DNA of 64,000 bases, taken from positions 17,033,001-17,097,000 of the forward strand of contig NC_061779.1 of the NCBI RefSeq assembly GCF_022458985.1. The letters are read 5' to 3'. This stretch comes from Mugil cephalus (Eukaryota; Chordata; Actinopteri; Mugiliformes; Mugilidae). This document shows, one piece after another, positions 24,936-61,861 of the stretch (within the stretch, counting starts at the first letter, position 1; the number at the start of each line of letters is the position of its first letter). Below the pieces are notes generated by a model. The model was given only the letters and a program-made list of their open reading frames with translations. It was not told where the DNA came from and did not search any database. The translations under genes and the position numbers were made by a program.

Positions 24936-24949
24936 GACACTAGATGGCA
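24936..24949 (+). promoter_or_regulatory. CTCF-like motif 2
   Basis: GACACTAGATGGCA, identical to the motif at 21554-21567 and in the same orientation, lies 0.5 kb after the UGT stop codon. It marks the left end of the duplicated block. Confidence 0.35.
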
Positions 24950-25089
24950 ACACACGTAAGCATCAAATATCAATTCATGTTTGCATTAGAGTAGATGTGT
25001 AATTCCAGCATGTATGCTGCAGTCTTGCACACAAACATGTAAAATTGTATTAAACTATACATTTAAAAATAGCCAAAATTAAAAGTCCA

Positions 25090-25400
25090 CAATTAACAGC
25101 AACCAGTCTGAAGAACCAACCCTAATATCCAGCCACAGCTTATCCTGCAGAAGGTCAGTGGACGAGAGGCGAAGTACACCCTGGATAGGTCACCAATCTG
25201 TCACATGGCCACCACAAAGAGAAAAACAATCATTCACATCCTCACAGCCAGTTTAAATCAACAATTAACATGCATGTCTTTGGTCTACAGAGGGAAGTAG
25301 GGCAACCGGAAAAATCTCACATGGGGCTTACATGTTAACTCCACCAAGGTTTGAACGTTTTTGGTGTGAGCAAACCACTGCATCACTGTTGTGTACGCTC
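25090..25400 (-). mobile_element. Retroposon fragment, diverged copy
   Basis: Blocks such as GCTTATCCTGC, GTACACCCTGGATAGGTC, CATGCATGTCTTTGG and AACCACTGCATCAC follow the order of a very common fish retroposon 3' region (RTE/Expander-like or a derived SINE). It is the reverse orientation of the copy at 26975-27255. It is well diverged and noncoding. Confidence 0.55.
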
Positions 25401-26647
25401 CTGGTTTGTATTACTGATGCATTAGTTTAAATATATGAAAATGCATAGGATACACTAGATTTATGTGGAAACCCCTTCAACAAAAGTACAATCTGAAAAA
25501 TGTAATGAATGCCTGGTAAACTGGTAAAGTAAGTAATTGCACTGAGGTTCTGCTGCTGCTGCACATTTCTGTTTTTGCACATAATCCTCTCTGTAACAGT
25601 TTGCATTCCTTGCATTCATTGTGTTTGCATAAAACACACAAAGCATCCAAATTCTGCCTATACTCTCAGCAAAACTATTACAAGTACCTTACAGTGCAAA
25701 CTAAAACCTAATTCCTGCTTCACTTAGGATATGTGGATCTACCATGCCTTAAACATCATATTTGTTTCCCATGATTTTTATCACCATTTTCACAATGTAG
25801 GAATGAAGTGAAAAATGTCTGCATTTAATAAACATATTACTGGTAAGTTGACTGACAAATAGAATACATTTTTTTTTCATAAAGGAACTATGATGAGCAT
25901 ACACAAATGCACAAGTCTGTTCATGTCTGATAAAACAATGGAGGCATAATGATAATAAATAAAATAGTAATAGATACTGTATGTTCCGGCTTTTGACCCA
26001 TATATTTGTTCACACAGTAGCGTGTACAGTTGGAGCAGTGTGCTGCAGTGCTACAAACTCATCGTTGCATTTTTACAGGAGCAATCAAATTCCACCTCCA
26101 CCATCATATATACTACAGGAGGATGGCAGAAGTTATATTTATACTTACATTCAGTTTTGAAAAAAGTTCTCAGTCATTCTTCAGAAATAATGTTGATGCA
26201 GCTGAGCAAAAACAACAACTCATTAATGAGGGTTTTATTTTCTTGCTTCCTGTTCCTGTTCATAGGTGTTTGCACCTGCCAAAGTAATCTTTTGCATCAT
26301 AGTTTTGGAATACTTCTAAAGTGTGTTGATAGACAGGAATAACTGAAAACCAGAAACAGTTTCATTTCTCTCAAACCAGAATGAGGGTTTATGTCTAATT
26401 TCAAGGCCCACACAACTTTATTTATTAACAAAATGCAGATGAATGTACATTTTATTTTACCCAAATAGCTCAGATAATTGATCCTTTTATTATGTATGCA
26501 CATTTTGTGTACACTTTTTTATTCGATTGGTTATGTCTTTGAATATTTAGCATCAAAAGTGAAGGAAGAGCAAAACCCACAGCTGTGAACAGAGCGTATT
26601 ATTAAGGATAGCAACACAAAGTTCATCTGAATGAACTTCTCCAAGAA

Positions 26648-26661
26648 GACACTAGATGGCG
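26648..26661 (+). promoter_or_regulatory. CTCF-like motif 3
   Basis: GACACTAGATGGCG, forward orientation, lies at the left end of duplicated block copy B and 3 kb upstream of nptn. It matches the CTCF core well (ACTAGATGGCG). Confidence 0.4.
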
Positions 26662-26980
26662 ACGCAAGTAAGACCACTGGATACGTTTTATTTATTTATT
26701 TATTAAATATCAAATCAGGTTTGTATTATTGTACGTGTGTCATTTCCCAACAATCCTTCAGTCAACAGAAAGGACAACAAAATTATTTCAATTGCCCTCA
26801 AATCTCGTAATCACCATTTTATTTAGCTGTAGAAGCATTAGCAACCAAAATGAACAAAACTTATTTTGAAGAACATCCCCTTGGCATACTGATGAGATAC
26901 CGCTCACATTGTATGAATTGAAAAATGTCCATTTAATAAACATATTAAAGTTTGATAGATAAATAGAATGAGCATAGAAC
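26648..26980 (+). repeat. Duplicated block, copy B
   Basis: This is homologous to 24936-25880, with shared CACTAGATGGC, AAATATCAA, AGCAACCA, TTTAATAAACATATTA and AATAGAAT blocks in the same order. It lacks the retroposon found in copy A but has a short TTTA expansion near 26690-26705. Confidence 0.6.
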
Positions 26981-27255
26981 GGCGTGTTCTCCCTGTTTCT
27001 GCGTGGGTTCTCTCCGGGTTCTCTGGCTTCCCCCCACCTCCATAGACATACTCGTTAGGCTAATTGGTGACTCTAAATTGACCCTCGTGTGAGTGTGAGT
27101 GCGAATGGTTGTTTGTCTCTGTGTTAGCCCTGCGATAGGCTGGCGACCTGTCCAGGGTGTACCCCACCTCTCGCCCAATGTCAGCTGGGACAAGCTCCAG
27201 CAAAGACCCCAGTGAGGATTAAGCGGTATGGAAAATGAGATGAGATGAGATGAGA
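26975..27255 (+). mobile_element. Retroposon copy with (GATGA)n tail
   Basis: The block carries GTTCTCCCTGTTTCTGCGTG, TCTCCGGGTTCTCTGGC, TTGGTGACTCTAAATTG, GGCGACCTGTCCAGGGTGTA and GCTGGGACAAGCTCCAGC, and ends in ATGAGATGAGATGAGATGAG. This matches the layout of a widespread fish non-LTR retroposon 3' region ending in a simple repeat. No coding frame remains. Confidence 0.7.
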
Positions 27256-28494
27256 ACAACATCATAACAACGACTACATTTAAACAATTTCTGACATTTA
27301 ATCCTAAACATTCCTTATAGGGTCAGTTATTATAAGAACCTAGGGATAAAGGATATACTGTGGATATTGATATTTTATTTTTGTACCTGTTTGCTCAAAT
27401 CTTTTCCCAATGTCCTTTGCTGTTGTTGTCCTGGGATGAAAGAACAAGGTCAAGATGCAGCATTAATACGGTATTATTGCCGACACTAGGAAAAGCTGTA
27501 CATGTGACACGGATATAAGGTAAACATAAAGCTTGACCAGACACTAAGAAACCACAAAGTCAAAGTACCAACAGCAGTCAGAGATGAACACCCAATGGTT
27601 AGGAACTACTCAACGTTCAAAAAGGCATCATGATGAGTTGGTGATTTTAGTGATGTTTTCTATGAAAAGAAGCACTTTGTATGGAAATACTGTACAAGTT
27701 GTCTGGTTCTCTATATATAATTCAAGTTTAGTGGATTCAGTTTTACTTTACAGTATTACATTTATACCAGTGTCTTATTTAGTGAATAGTTTCGGTTTGT
27801 CAGTGTGCCTGTTAAATTTATAACCACCTGTATAACTTAAACGGTTGGAAATTACTTTTTAAAGTTAGTCAGGTTTTTATTCATAAAGTGGGAAAGGTGG
27901 TTTGTAATGTTTGCTCTAAACACGTGTGTGTTTGTCCAAGAAACAACAATGGGTTTTGGAGTGGCATGAACAAACATAGCGTACAGGTTGCTTTTAGTGT
28001 AAAGTTTCAAGGTTTTACGATTCAATTCCGATCCAGATATCGCACATAAAAAGGGCGTTGAGTTCAGAACAGAGTTATCAGGTGTCAGTGTTTGCGAGGA
28101 TGCGTGGCAGATAAGATAGGGAATTGTGCCACAGTGTCAAAGGTGTGACTCTGCAGTTACCCTATATTTGTCCAGAGAGAAATAGGATTAAAAGTCTGTT
28201 TAAAGCCCCGGTGCTGTTGGTCAGGGCTTAGTCAGCTGCTTGACCTACAATTAATGCCTTGTAGGGCTAAATGCTATCTACTTTAAGGCTTCTGAAGCTA
28301 GCTGACAAATATTCGTTCCTGACTGGATGACAACCGTCCAATTAAGAGTAAATGGTTCAATACGTTACACCCTAAATCAGTAAATGTAAGGTAACCATAG
28401 CAACAATGCTATGTTTAGTTAACAAAATAAGATTGCTAGCTGATAGCTGTGTTAATACAAAGGTGATTCCCTCCGCACCACAAGCCGAAGTTGT

Positions 28495-29126
28495 TCACAT
28501 CATTTTTGTACTCCTGCTCTTGTCCATCCCTGATACACTCCACAATTGCACTGTCATCTGAGAACCTCTGCATATGACAGTGACTCTGTGTTGTAGCTGA
28601 AGTCCGAGGTGCAGAGGGAGAACAGGACAGTCCCCTGTGGCGCTCCAGTGCTGCTGACGATAGTCCCCGGACGTGCAGTTTCCCAACCTGACGTGCAGAG
28701 GTCTCCCAGTGAGATAGTCCGTTATCCAGGAAATGAGTCCGCTCCAGTCAGGGAGGGGCTGGATGCTGTCGAATGCACTGGAGAAGTCACAAAACAAGGT
28801 CCTCGCAGCAGCATTCCCAAGTGTGAGAGAGTCCGATGGAGCAGGTGGAGGAAGGTGTCCTCCTCCACCCCCATCTTCTCCTAGCATGCAAACTGCAGTG
28901 GGTGGAGGGCGATGAAGGGGGGGACCTGGGACCTGGTGTGATGGAGGAGCAGCCTCTCCATGGCTTTCATGATGCTGGATGTCAGGGCGACTGGTGTGTA
29001 GTCATTTAACTCTTTAGGGTGTGACTTCTTGGGGACAGGGATAATCCAGGATGTCTTCCACTGCAGGGGGGGCTTCCTAAGGCACAGGCTTATACTGCTG
29101 AAGAGGCTCCCCCAGTTCATAAGCAC
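28495..29126 (-). pseudogene. L2-like LINE reverse transcriptase relic
   Basis: Two adjacent minus-strand frames read parts of a non-LTR reverse transcriptase in the correct order. The first (29126 to about 28884) contains WKTSWIIPVPKKSHPKELND, then LHPLQFAC. The second (28887 to 28495) contains FCDFSSAFDSIQP and SWITDYLTGRPLHVRLGNC. The intervening residues are deleted or frameshifted, and the catalytic YxDD region is missing. It is a dead 5'- and 3'-truncated fragment. The best family resemblance is L2/Maui or Rex1-type. Confidence 0.8.
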
Positions 29127-29624
29127 ATAGGCCCTGAGTAATCATGGGGGGGACACACATATGGACTAACTGCTTTCCTTGAATTAAGCCTCATTAACTG
29201 TCCACTTTTGGGCTAGAAACTCTTCATGATAAACTGCAATGGTGAACAACTCTAGGAAAAACAATAGCGTCCATCTTGTCCAGTGTTTTTTCTGTAATTA
29301 ATTTCTTCACTTTGTGATTGGACGTGGTAGACCGGCATGTTTCTGAGCTCCTCCGAGATCTCGCGGGATTTCAGACTACTTGGGAGGCAGCGGAAAAAAA
29401 AGGTGGCTCCCTCTTGCAGCACCAGGAGGACGGCAGGCAGAGCAGCTCAGGTGGCCAGCGGTATCACCGTGGGCTCCAGTTAGTCTACCTAGAGACCCCC
29501 CCCCCCACCCCATCTGCGGGACACGACCGGAGCGTCTGGAGGTGAGAGCCTCGGCGAATCCACTCCGCCTCATCATACCCCGCTCAGGTCACCTACCGGC
29601 ATTTTCTCTCCGCCCTCTGCGAAG

Positions 29625-41329
<11,705 letters not shown>

Positions 41330-42513
41330 GCAGCTTGTCTGCTGAGTAAGTATTCAATTATTAAACAGAAGTATTTGATGATAAATGTGTAATACAGGCC
41401 CATGGCTGCAAACAATCTGCTGTCACGACTGTCACGCTGAACTGACGTGTCGAATCTTCTCTCTGCCGGCAGGTCTCATTTCACATGTATTGACCATATG
41501 AAGGTAAACAAGACGGGACTCCATTGTTAATAGGATGCATCTGCCATTAAAAGTATGGTTGTGGAGGAGTTACATGAGGCATGCCTTATGATTTTATTGT
41601 GTGCGGGTGTGAGGTCAGGGGGTACTCAGATCATCATATGGAATTGTTAACATTATAACCATTGTTGCTGCATGCAGGTGTCGATGTTTAGGATTTTTGT
41701 TTTTCCCTTCTAAACACTAATTTTTCCGTTTTTACAACTTAAAGTAAATGCATGCAAGATGACGACCTTCTGTTTGACACAGAAATGGCTTTTTAAGTTT
41801 GTTCCTTTCTCTGAGAGTGGCTTCATGTAGATATTCTGTGTGTACTAGAGGAAAAAAAAACATAACTCAGCAATGTAAACGAGTGAACCACCATAATCGG
41901 GTATGACAGATGTGTACAGTTTTATCATTCCGCTGCATACTGTTCATTTTATCTGATAGTATCTATTACATTTTAAGGGCTTTGCAGTGTCCCTCTAAAT
42001 TTGGTTTAGGTTTACTTTACTGTATGTACTGTATGTATTAAATCACTATAACTATGTATCAGACTACCATCAATATAAAGATTATCCATATTATATGATG
42101 CACTTAAATGTTGAGAATAATGAAAAGCTGTATAAAACCTACTTTAGGAAATCTGTACTAATCATTCTAACACATTGTTTTATAATTATGTGTCTTGTAC
42201 AGCATGGCTATTATCCTATGCAATTATTGTCCATATCAGTATATTGAAAATCATTGCAGCTTTTGATTTCCCTGTGACAAAGCTTTAAACTGGTAGGATC
42301 ACCGTAGAGCGTACTCCACGGCTGCATGCGTTATCAATAAGAGCTGACGTGGGAGGCAGTGAAAGCGAGCCCACATCAGAGCCGACACATGTGAAGCAAT
42401 TCCAAGATCCCGAATTCATTTTTAAGAATAAAAAGCTCCAAAAAGAAAACGTGTCCGTGGAGTTTGTTTCTCTTGCAAGGCGGATGCAGAAAAGGGAAAA
42501 ACATGTGGAGAGC

Positions 42514-42530
42514 GGCGCCATCTAGTGAGA
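42514..42530 (-). promoter_or_regulatory. CTCF-like motif 4, reverse orientation
   Basis: On the minus strand it reads TCTCACTAGATGGCGCC, a good match to the CTCF core, in the opposite orientation to the three motifs left of nptn. It lies 1.2 kb past the nptn stop codon. Confidence 0.45.
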
Positions 42531-45500
42531 GTTTGAGCGGAGAGCAGCGGATGGGAGCGCATGGGGAGATTTACTGACAGTGTGCACTGAGTGAACAAAA
42601 TGTCCATTGTTCAGAAACGAGAGTAGCAGACGGAGGATGTATTCTCTGTCCATACTGAACACATGTTTGTGTTTTATTATTGTTTGATGTTGAAACACGG
42701 CATGCTACATGACACACTAGGTTATGGCAGTATAATGCTGCCCTTATCATCAAGGTGGTGAGGGCAGGGGGTAAAGATTCACTATTTTTTGGAAAGTGTC
42801 ATTAAGGATACATCTGTCTGCTTTTATTCTTTTTCGTGAGTTTGAAAAAAAAAACAGTAGGGAGTTTTTAAAGTCACATTGTGATATGTTTCAGAGCTTA
42901 GCGTAATTTAATTTTCTTGATAAAAATTATGTTCCTGGCAAAAAAAAGCTACATTACAGCTTTGCACAACTGTGTTAGGAAACAAATGTGTAGAATGTGT
43001 ACAGTATTTTAAGAATTCAAATGGGACCAGCATCAAATTCACAGGCTTTTTACTTCTTTAGTGGTTAAACGATGCATGTTGCTGTGAGGGACTTTGTACT
43101 TAAGAGTTCCAGACAAACCTGAAAATTAACAAAACCTTCAAGTCTCTTGCTTGTGATTTAGTTTCATGGATCGTTGCGTATGGAGCCCAGTTTCTGGATC
43201 GGTTCCCTGACACCCGGCCTTCTTGTAGATTCAGATTTCTTGTACAATGAATGAACAATTTTGCATGGAGTCACGTGAGAAGTGTTAAACCAACCTATTT
43301 AGCCGCCTCTTAAAACAAAGAGCGGGGCGGGGAAGTGGTGTAGATATCAGTTGAAGACATTTTGAATATTTTCCGTCACACAGACTGCAGAAATCTTCCT
43401 CCTGTGATATTCTCAAACAGCAGTGGGCAGCACATTCAACACATCACGTTTGTAACGGCGGCAGCGCAGCAAAGGGAGGCGCTATTTAGGTGAACCACAG
43501 TCTCACTGATGTTGTCGTGCTTTCTGCAGTATTTTCAGCAGTGACTGTTACCACTAATGAAAATAATGAAGTATTGTTGTGTGTGTGTGTGTGCGTGCGT
43601 GCTTTTTTAAAGTGGACTGTTAATTGTATGGACCTGATTACCAGGTTGTAATCCCGTGTCCTGGATTACTACCTGGATTAATATGTCGGCAGGATTCATG
43701 TGGTAATAAAATCAGTCCGTTTCTAGAGACATCTGTGACTTTGTGAACCCTGGGGGTAAAAAAAAAAAAAAAAAGCCAACCGCCGGAAAGAGGGAACACA
43801 ACTTTTGACTGAAATGATTTGTTGTTCTGTGTGTGGATTAATCTCTCAGATGTCGGGTGAACTTTAAATCAGTTGAATGGACTAGTTCTTAAACAGGTCA
43901 GTGGAATGTTTTAGTAACAAATCCAGAGTGTCCTCCAAACCTAATGCAGAGATCTGTGTTTTACATTTAAAGGTCAGTTGCCTGTATGTCAACTGAACAA
44001 CCTGACACAAATGAAACCGATTTACTTCATTAAAGTCGGCTGATAATTAGGACATAGGACATAATAGTTCATATTATTACATTAAACATAATATAAATAC
44101 ACTGTGGTCTGTGTTTAGTTTTAAAGCATTTAATGATGTGACTAAAGTTTTAGTAAGACTTCCCATATGATATTAAATGATGAGTTGTCCAGTGAGGGTG
44201 TTGTCCAGTGAGGGTGTTCAGATCTTTGGTTCATGAAAAGCAAGAAAATAACACACATGAAGGTTCAAAGAGAGTTCACAGTGCCTGTTGTAGCCTAACA
44301 TGACATCAGTAACATTTAATATGAGTATTTACCATACAAGAGGACGTCCTCTCACATGAGTCAGTAACACAGAGGATCGGAAATAGACACAAAAGCATAA
44401 TTAATGTAAAAATTTCAGTAGCATTTTCTTTTTTTCTTTCTTTTTTTTTTTTTTTTTTAGCTTTTTTAGCTTCTGTCTGTGATGACACATGACTTACAAT
44501 ATCTTGCTGAGAAAGAAACCCAACATTTGTTTGGTTTGGTTTGACACTACTAGTATGGTTTTGTAAGGTGTCATTTTTATGTTGTTCTGTTCAGTGAGAG
44601 CTGTTTTATACCACCATGTTACTGTATGTGGCCACTGGTGAGGAAAATAAAAACAACAATGAACAACAATATGTGAACAATATGAACGATATGTGAACAA
44701 CGATTGGCCAAACTGTCCCCTGAGGAAATATTTCAGTGCGAACCAACTTTTCTAACCAACTATATGTTCAGATTGTTTGCTGTTGTATGCTTTATGAAAA
44801 CCTATACCTATAACCAATGAGATGCCATTTATAATGCTGCCAACTGTTAGCAGCCTCTCACGGTAGTAATTAATGTTGATCAGTACAAAGAAAACAGACT
44901 CCTTTCTATCACTGTAAAGGTTGATAAACGATTTGACCAAACAGGTGGGAGATTGGTGTAAGTTTTACCTTTAAACCCCACAATCTAAATTTTCATTAAT
45001 CGAGCTTTAACACTGGTGAATATAGAGCCTTGTGCACAACTTTTCATACAGGTGAGCTGCATCAGACAGTGCAGAGTTTATGGTGTAGCGGGGTTAGTGT
45101 GGTGATGGATTGCATTTATTGGAAATGCATGTTCTTAATTAAATCTGTTGCCTTTAAATCACACTGTTTTATCCATTTTTTTCTGATACTAGACCGAAAA
45201 CCATGATGAGTTTGACACTTTAGGAGTCTTCTCTGCACGTTTGATTGAATACTTCTAAGCAGGTTTTAATCTGGAGCAATTTGACTGTGTCTGTGTTACC
45301 TTCTAATTGTTTTAATATCACCACAGTATTAACCATTAATGCCACTTGTGCAGGTGTGTAAAGTGGCAGTCCAACATATTGTTAGGCACAATATCACCAT
45401 TGATTCTTTGGCGTGAGGCCAGACCACAGTAACACGCCGTCGCTCTCTCTCAACTCGTGAACTATTACTCCAAGGCTGGATCGGCATCCTTGAATCCTCC

Positions 45501-46064
45501 TCTCCAGCTGTCCTGCCTGGGCGGGGTGAGCGCATGTGCCGCTCCTATGGCAACTCGATAGATTAGCTCCGTCAATATTCCCGTTATTAAGAAGCGGGAA
45601 GGCTTGTGGATGAGTGATGTCAGTGCCCCCCCTGAACGCCAGAGCCAGCTGCGTGCATGTGTGCATGCACCTTGCACTGAGGGGAGAGCTCAGATATTTC
45701 AGGGAGGTGGAGATGATGCTTTGTCATTGAGGAGCTCAGCAGCAGCAGCAGCAGCATCCTCCCACTCCGGCACGTCCGAAGCTCAGCATGCTGCATCCTG
45801 ATGCGCTCCCGTCTGCACTCAGCGAGCTCACCTGGATTTACATGCGTTTCTCGTTTGCCGCTTTTACATGACTGTGTGATTGGAGCGGTCACGTACTGTT
45901 GACGCACCTCAATGTTTGAACCGGAGGAGAGCGACACGTCCCAAGTGTCAGAGAAGATACGACCTGTCCTGCGGATGCGCCGTCACTGTTTTCCCTCCAG
46001 TGGCACCCCGAGTGTGTGAGATTCATGATTCATCCCTCCGGTTCCACGGGCTGTCCTTAGAGCG

Positions 46065-46114
46065 CACCTCTTTCTCTCCTTCTTCTCCTTCTTCTTCTTC
46101 TTTTTATTCTTCTT
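46065..46114 (+). repeat. Pyrimidine-rich CTT tract in the hcn4 leader
   Basis: About 50 bases of nearly pure C/T with CTT repeats end eight bases before the hcn4 ATG. There is no AG between the tract and the ATG, so it is not an obvious splice acceptor. Confidence 0.8.
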
Positions 46115-46121
46115 GTGCAAA

Positions 46122-58796
<12,675 letters not shown>

Positions 58797-59011
58797 GGTT
58801 CAGACACACCCTCCTTTAATGCCTGAGTGAAACGGAGGTCCTCTCCTTCTTGGCATTGTTTTAGCCACTGCTACTCTTATTTTACACTAGGAGGGTGTGT
58901 TATTCTAATCAGATTGGATACCAGTGGTTTAATTTTTAATCGGAATGAATGGATCATGGATGATAATGGACAGAATCTTTTTCTACAGGATATTGTATCT
59001 TTGAATATGGT

Positions 59012-59017
59012 AATAAA
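59012..59017 (+). terminator. Candidate polyadenylation signal of hcn4
   Basis: AATAAA about 215 bases after the stop codon, the first canonical signal found downstream. Confidence 0.5.
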
Positions 59018-61861
59018 ATCAAAAAAATACTGATAGGTATATATAACACTCATGAAAATAACAGTTATTCTATGTATTATAGTCTAACCCCACTCTGTGA
59101 TTTGTTCTATTTGTTTAAAACCCCATTGTCCAGGCAATTTTGTGTATTCAGCTACGCCTTCTTAGTTGAAACATTTTCCACCACTGTATTGAGTTAAGAT
59201 TGAAACCAAAAATCGCTGTCCTCTGTTTATATCCTTTCCCACTGCTGAATGCAGGGTCCCCCCTCGGATGGACTGTGCACTTTGCTCGTTTCAGAGATCT
59301 CCTGACATAAAGGTTCAATGATGGCATGTCTTCCAAGATAGCTTTTCAGCAATATTGCACACCCAAGTGGGTCACACAAACCAGATCATGTTAAAAACTG
59401 GGTAATGAATGTAATGTTTGTCTGTCTGAGTGTCGGAGGTTGAAGGTGATGGTGGTTTTCTGCAGAACAACCACTCGACTGTCGCCAGCTCATGTCGGTC
59501 TGACAGTAACTTCGGTGTGAAGCGTCCAACTGAGCCAGGGTTCGCGTGCCGTCGGCATAGTATGCAATAATTTGTGTTTTTATATGGGTATACAAAGGTA
59601 CTGTGAATCGAAGCACTTGTGTCACTGAGTGAGATTCTGATTTTAATTAGAACTCATTAAAACGAGGGAATTGAATTTCGTAAAGCAATTGTGGATAATC
59701 AAACATCCTGAAACCAGCGATGCACTGAGATTGATCTGAATGTTTCTCGCACCAGTCAAAGGGCTAAAAGCAGTGACTCGGACACATGAGTAACAAGACA
59801 CCCTGATGGGTCATATTGCTGCATATTTACCTCTTCCATTGTACAATATTTGATTGTAAAATTTGACATCTGTTCTTGAACAACTGCTGCTTTGTGATGC
59901 TATGCTGAATCAATAAGACGTGTATCACTGACTGCTTTTTGAAGCCAGACTCTTTAAATCCTTCTACTTATTAACATAGTTCATGTGTTTCAATGGCACG
60001 TCTCACTTTCTGGACCTGCAGCCGCCGGCAAACTGTGAGCAGGTAGGCGGTCAGCAGGTCAAACCATCGGAGGATCCCGTCCAGTGGCTTCAGCTGCCTG
60101 GTTGCTAAACCCAAGGTTTGCTGTGACTCTGAACCCCCCCACCCACCCACCCCCAGAGAAGAGAGATACCATCGGTCAGTAGACAGTTACTGCCAATGGG
60201 CTCGATCAATCTTTCATTACTATTCTCCTCCACCTGCCAGCAGCATCTGCTGAGACTCTTTGAGGCTATTTCTAGTGCATTCAACTTAAGGAGACAAGGT
60301 GTCACTCATTCATTCATTTATTTATATTTATTTCTTATTTTTGCTGCCTTTAACCACCAAATCTGACAATTTCATCACCTGTATGTTAGGCACATTTTAT
60401 TTTAGCTACTGAATTCAATGCAATAAAATAACTTGATCAATGACGCTCGTCCAAGCTGTGGATTTCTTTCAAGAGCGAAGCGCTGAAGGGACTAGGATCT
60501 CATAAAAACAATGAAGTTTCAGACTTTAAACCAGATTATATATTGATTTTTTTTGTTGTTGCTGTTTGTTTTTGCTGCCAACATTCAAATAGCCAGGATA
60601 ATAATACAATAAAATTATCTGCCACGTTCACAGAGTGCCAACTCCTGACGCTGACCCGACGCTCCCCCTGCAATGATCGTGTTTTTTGAGGAGCATACAG
60701 TAGTCTACATGTTTTATTCCCATTGAGGTATTGCAGCTTTTGCCCAAATCCTCTCTGCATGTCAAAGACTTAAAATATTCAGGGATTAAAACCGGTCAAA
60801 GACGACTCTCTGGGGCTTTCTGGATTTCTTTGGCGACCCAGAATGATCACCAGGTAATGATAATTAAGAAATATGAAAGGAATAATCGTCAGTAATGTAA
60901 AGTAATTTACATTACTTTTAATTCCGTCATTCATAGCAATGCGGCAGCCAGTCACATAAATGGCATCATTTATTTTAATTTTTCATTTGATTACTTGATT
61001 TTTTTTTCTCTTTCCATAGACCTTGTTTAAATAAACTGATTTATTATCAGCAAAATCTCCTTAAAGACTAAAAGTAAATAAATGCAGTCTCTGTCAGTGT
61101 TATACCGTTGGCTTTCTTTTTATATTGATATGATAAAGTAACAGTCAGCTAAAAATACAGGTGTTAAATAAATGTAGTGAAGTGAAATGTACAGACCAGT
61201 CAAAGCAGAACGTAGCATAAATTAAAATGCTCAAGTAAAGAGCGAGTGCATTAAGACTGTCCTGAAGTACTTGAGTGACGTTACTTTACCCAGCATCTTA
61301 GTTGTTGTGGTTCAACAGTGACCTTCTTCCAACTTTTCTGTAACTCATTTTCCCTTGGATTTATTTCATTACAGTGAGTGAGACAAACACAGCTGATCCA
61401 GTAGTTCCCTTTAATGGATGGACGCCCAGTCGTACCAGTTCACCTCAATGACACAAAGTACACAACCGTCACGTCTACAAGAAACACGGGAGAAGATAAT
61501 AGCAATACATATTCATGTTGTTCCATGAACACTTATAGAACCAAAACCCAAGAAAACTAAAATACATCCGCGTTGAATTTGGTCTACAGCCACCACTTGC
61601 TTCACCATGCACACTGTGTCAGACAGGAGACACTAAACCGTTTCACATCTCTCGCTGGCAGCAGGATCTAGAAAATAAAGTGGACGTGTTGGTGACAGGA
61701 ATCGGGGAGTTACTGTGTGAGGACGACGCCATCAAAAGTCATCTGAAGGGACGGCCTGGTTTTGTTTTGCTTTTATGAAAACTGTCACAAAGTCCAGTTT
61801 GGAGGGAAGTCTGGTTACAAAGAGGGGAAGGGCAGTGGTTACTAATGTCCTCTGATGGAGT
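59018..61861. other. Spacer between convergent hcn4 and pkm, including the pkm 3' UTR
   Basis: No gene was recognised. A minus-strand AATAAA (TTTATT at about 61360) may end the pkm transcript, which would make a 3' UTR of about 0.5 kb. The remaining sequence is AT-rich without recognisable repeats. Confidence 0.5.

Larger units (their letters stand above)
24936..25880 (+). repeat. Duplicated block, copy A
   Basis: Three segments match copy B in the same order: the start (CACTAGATGGC, GTAAG, AAATATCAA), the middle (AGCAACCA, TGAAGAAC at about 25098-25120) and the end (TGAAAAATGTC, TTTAATAAACATATTA at about 25809-25842). It is longer than copy B, mainly because a retroposon is inserted at about 25090-25400. 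Confidence 0.6.
24443..29624. other. AT-rich spacer between the UGT gene and nptn
   Basis: No intact gene is seen. It contains a duplicated block (24936-25880 and 26648-26980), two copies of one retroposon family (25090-25400 and 26975-27255), an L2-like reverse transcriptase relic (28495-29126) and two CTCF-like motifs. The last few hundred bases before 29625 are GC-rich and are the likely nptn promoter and 5' UTR. Confidence 0.6.
41330..46121. other. nptn 3' UTR, spacer and hcn4 5' region
   Basis: The nptn stop is followed by AT-rich sequence with several possible polyadenylation signals, one at 42427-42432. No gene was recognised up to hcn4. A reverse CTCF-like motif lies at 42514-42530. 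From about 45,480 the sequence becomes GC-rich and likely contains the hcn4 promoter and 5' UTR. It includes an (AGC)n run at 45736-45757 and a CTT-rich tract ending 8 bases before the hcn4 start codon. Confidence 0.55.

Noticed and set aside
26022-26342. 106-codon open frame with a hydrophobic stretch (LFSCFLFLFIGVCTC)
   Set aside because: It looks a little like a signal peptide, and a lost UGT copy nearby was considered, but no UGT motif follows and codon use is unremarkable.
28609-28884. Plus-strand frames over the LINE relic
   Set aside because: The recognisable reverse transcriptase motifs are on the minus strand; the plus frames are shadows.
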